Of a DNA stretch of 64,000 nucleotides, positions 62,955 through 64,000 are shown in pieces (within the stretch, counting starts at the first letter, position 1; each line of letters begins with the position of its first letter). Origin of the DNA: Daphnia carinata (taxonomy: Eukaryota; Arthropoda; Branchiopoda; Diplostraca; Daphniidae). Location of the stretch: contig NC_081335.1 of NCBI RefSeq assembly GCF_022539665.2, positions 3,286,001 through 3,350,000 on the forward strand, in the 5' to 3' direction. The position numbers were made by a program, and so were the translations under genes. The notes under the pieces are model-generated. The model made no database searches and was not told where the DNA came from. It was given only the letters and a program-made list of their open reading frames with translations.

Positions 62955-64000
62955 GTAAGACAATCCATTTTGTTAGCCCCCTTTTCTTCTTCTTCTTTTT
63001 CAGTTTGAAAAAAAAAAAAAAAAAAAAAGAAGGGCGGCTGTAAAAGTTGCTTGAAACAATAATGTAGCCACAACGACCATTACGCCTGTCGTCGCGGTCG
63101 ATCATTTATCTTCACGTCTCCCGCCCATTTCAGTTACGGATGCCACGCCATTCCCTTTTCTTCTTTCTCTTTTTTTTTTGTTTGACTTCTCGCTTAACCA
63201 CAAACACTGCAACAGGGAAAAAGCGTTAATGAATCATTTCCCCACTAGAGAACGACAAAGATCATTTCGAGCTAAGTGATAGCGTTCATTTTCAAACTTT
63301 CAAAAGTAGCCTACATTCAAAGACAAAGTCGTACGTGTTTTATCAGCTTCCGTGGTGAAAGAAAAGGCCAAAACCTTAATGGTGTTTACTGAAAGACACG
63401 GGGATACATTTTGTCTACGTGGACTATCACGTTTTCTACAGTCTTTTGCGTTTCCAAGAGCTGTCGACGTCGATGCGATTACATTTTAGATGCCTTTCAC
63501 CAAACTGCTGTCAGACAAACACGAGGGGAAAAAACAAAGAGCATTGCAAACACGTACGTAGCGCACGTACATGGTCTACCACGCAAACGGCCAATGACTT
63601 GTACTAAAAGTACGGGATCTCGGCCGTAAAAAAAGAACAAAATCTCTCCATCAAACTGACAGGTTTTTTCCCCCCAACCCAATGTTGATGTGGAATGAAA
63701 AAGAGAAAACACAATCAGCCTTTAACAGATCTATACGACAATTTAACAAAGGGAAAGGCCCTTGAAATGTTAAACTGTGTAGAAATTTCTAATCAATCAA
63801 CAAACAGGGCGATAGATCTATTTCAACTATTTCATCATGTGAACACTTGCGTAATGCTATCAACTCGTGATAAGCAGTCGAGTAGAAAAAAAAAAGCTTT
63901 TGATGCTACAGTTCCCTGTTTTATCCCTATCTGTTTCTATCTAGGGACGTTCATCGAGGAATAGCTTGTTTTTAATCGACCAACATTCCTAACTGTGCGA
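62955..64000. other. Downstream intron of the VWC gene (to window end)
   Basis: Probably the second intron of the VWC gene. It has an A run at about 63008-63027 and no cysteine-rich exon or conserved frame. The short frames around 63411-63629 and 63695-63964 lack any recognisable domain. Confidence 0.5.

Overview
This is a 64 kb eukaryotic window with intron-rich genes: GT-AG introns, mostly about 55-100 nt, with a few of 1-3 kb. The gaps between genes are full of A and T homopolymer runs. Gene content (two Otd/Otx homeobox genes, EHBP1, galectin, ZFPL1, axonemal dynein heavy chain, alpha-1,3-fucosyltransferase, a von Willebrand C protein) marks an animal. The arthropod-style Otd tail and the compact genes suggest a branchiopod crustacean such as Daphnia. 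The organism is inferred; nothing in the sequence proves it. Exon joins below were worked out by hand from reading frame and GT-AG borders.

Layout. (1) 1-16.5 kb: two head-patterning homeobox paralogs in tandem on +, separated by about 12.6 kb with no convincing gene. Their homeodomains differ at one residue. Copy 1 (261-2394) has an intron inside the homeodomain; copy 2 (15078-16537) lacks it. (2) 17.5-23.9 kb: EHBP1 on -, 13 exons, 953 residues in my model, ending in a CaaX box. (3) 25.0-27.4 kb: a galectin on + with an unusual Pro/Gly/Met repeat tail. (4) 28.2-29.3 kb: ZFPL1, a Golgi zinc-finger membrane protein. (5) 29.5-45.3 kb: an axonemal inner-arm dynein heavy chain of the DNAH3/7/12 group with four readable AAA P-loop regions, stalk, AAA5/6 and C-terminal region. 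(6) 46.8-48.1 kb: an intronless GT10 alpha-1,3-fucosyltransferase. (7) 48.5-54.5 kb: a repeat island. Two nearly identical arms of about 1.6 kb face each other (49126-50745 and 51245-52864) around a 0.5 kb spacer holding three tRNA-like sequences. The arms carry exons of an unrecognised multi-copy protein, and a diverged third copy abuts the right arm. (8) 54.5-64 kb: mostly non-coding, then the first two coding exons of a secreted VWC-domain protein that runs off the right edge.

These are independent eukaryotic transcription units, not an operon. The pairs worth noting are the tandem Otd genes, the convergent Otd2/EHBP1 pair, the divergent EHBP1/galectin pair (about 1.1 kb shared upstream) and the ZFPL1/dynein pair only 170 bp apart. 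The least explained part is the inverted-repeat island.
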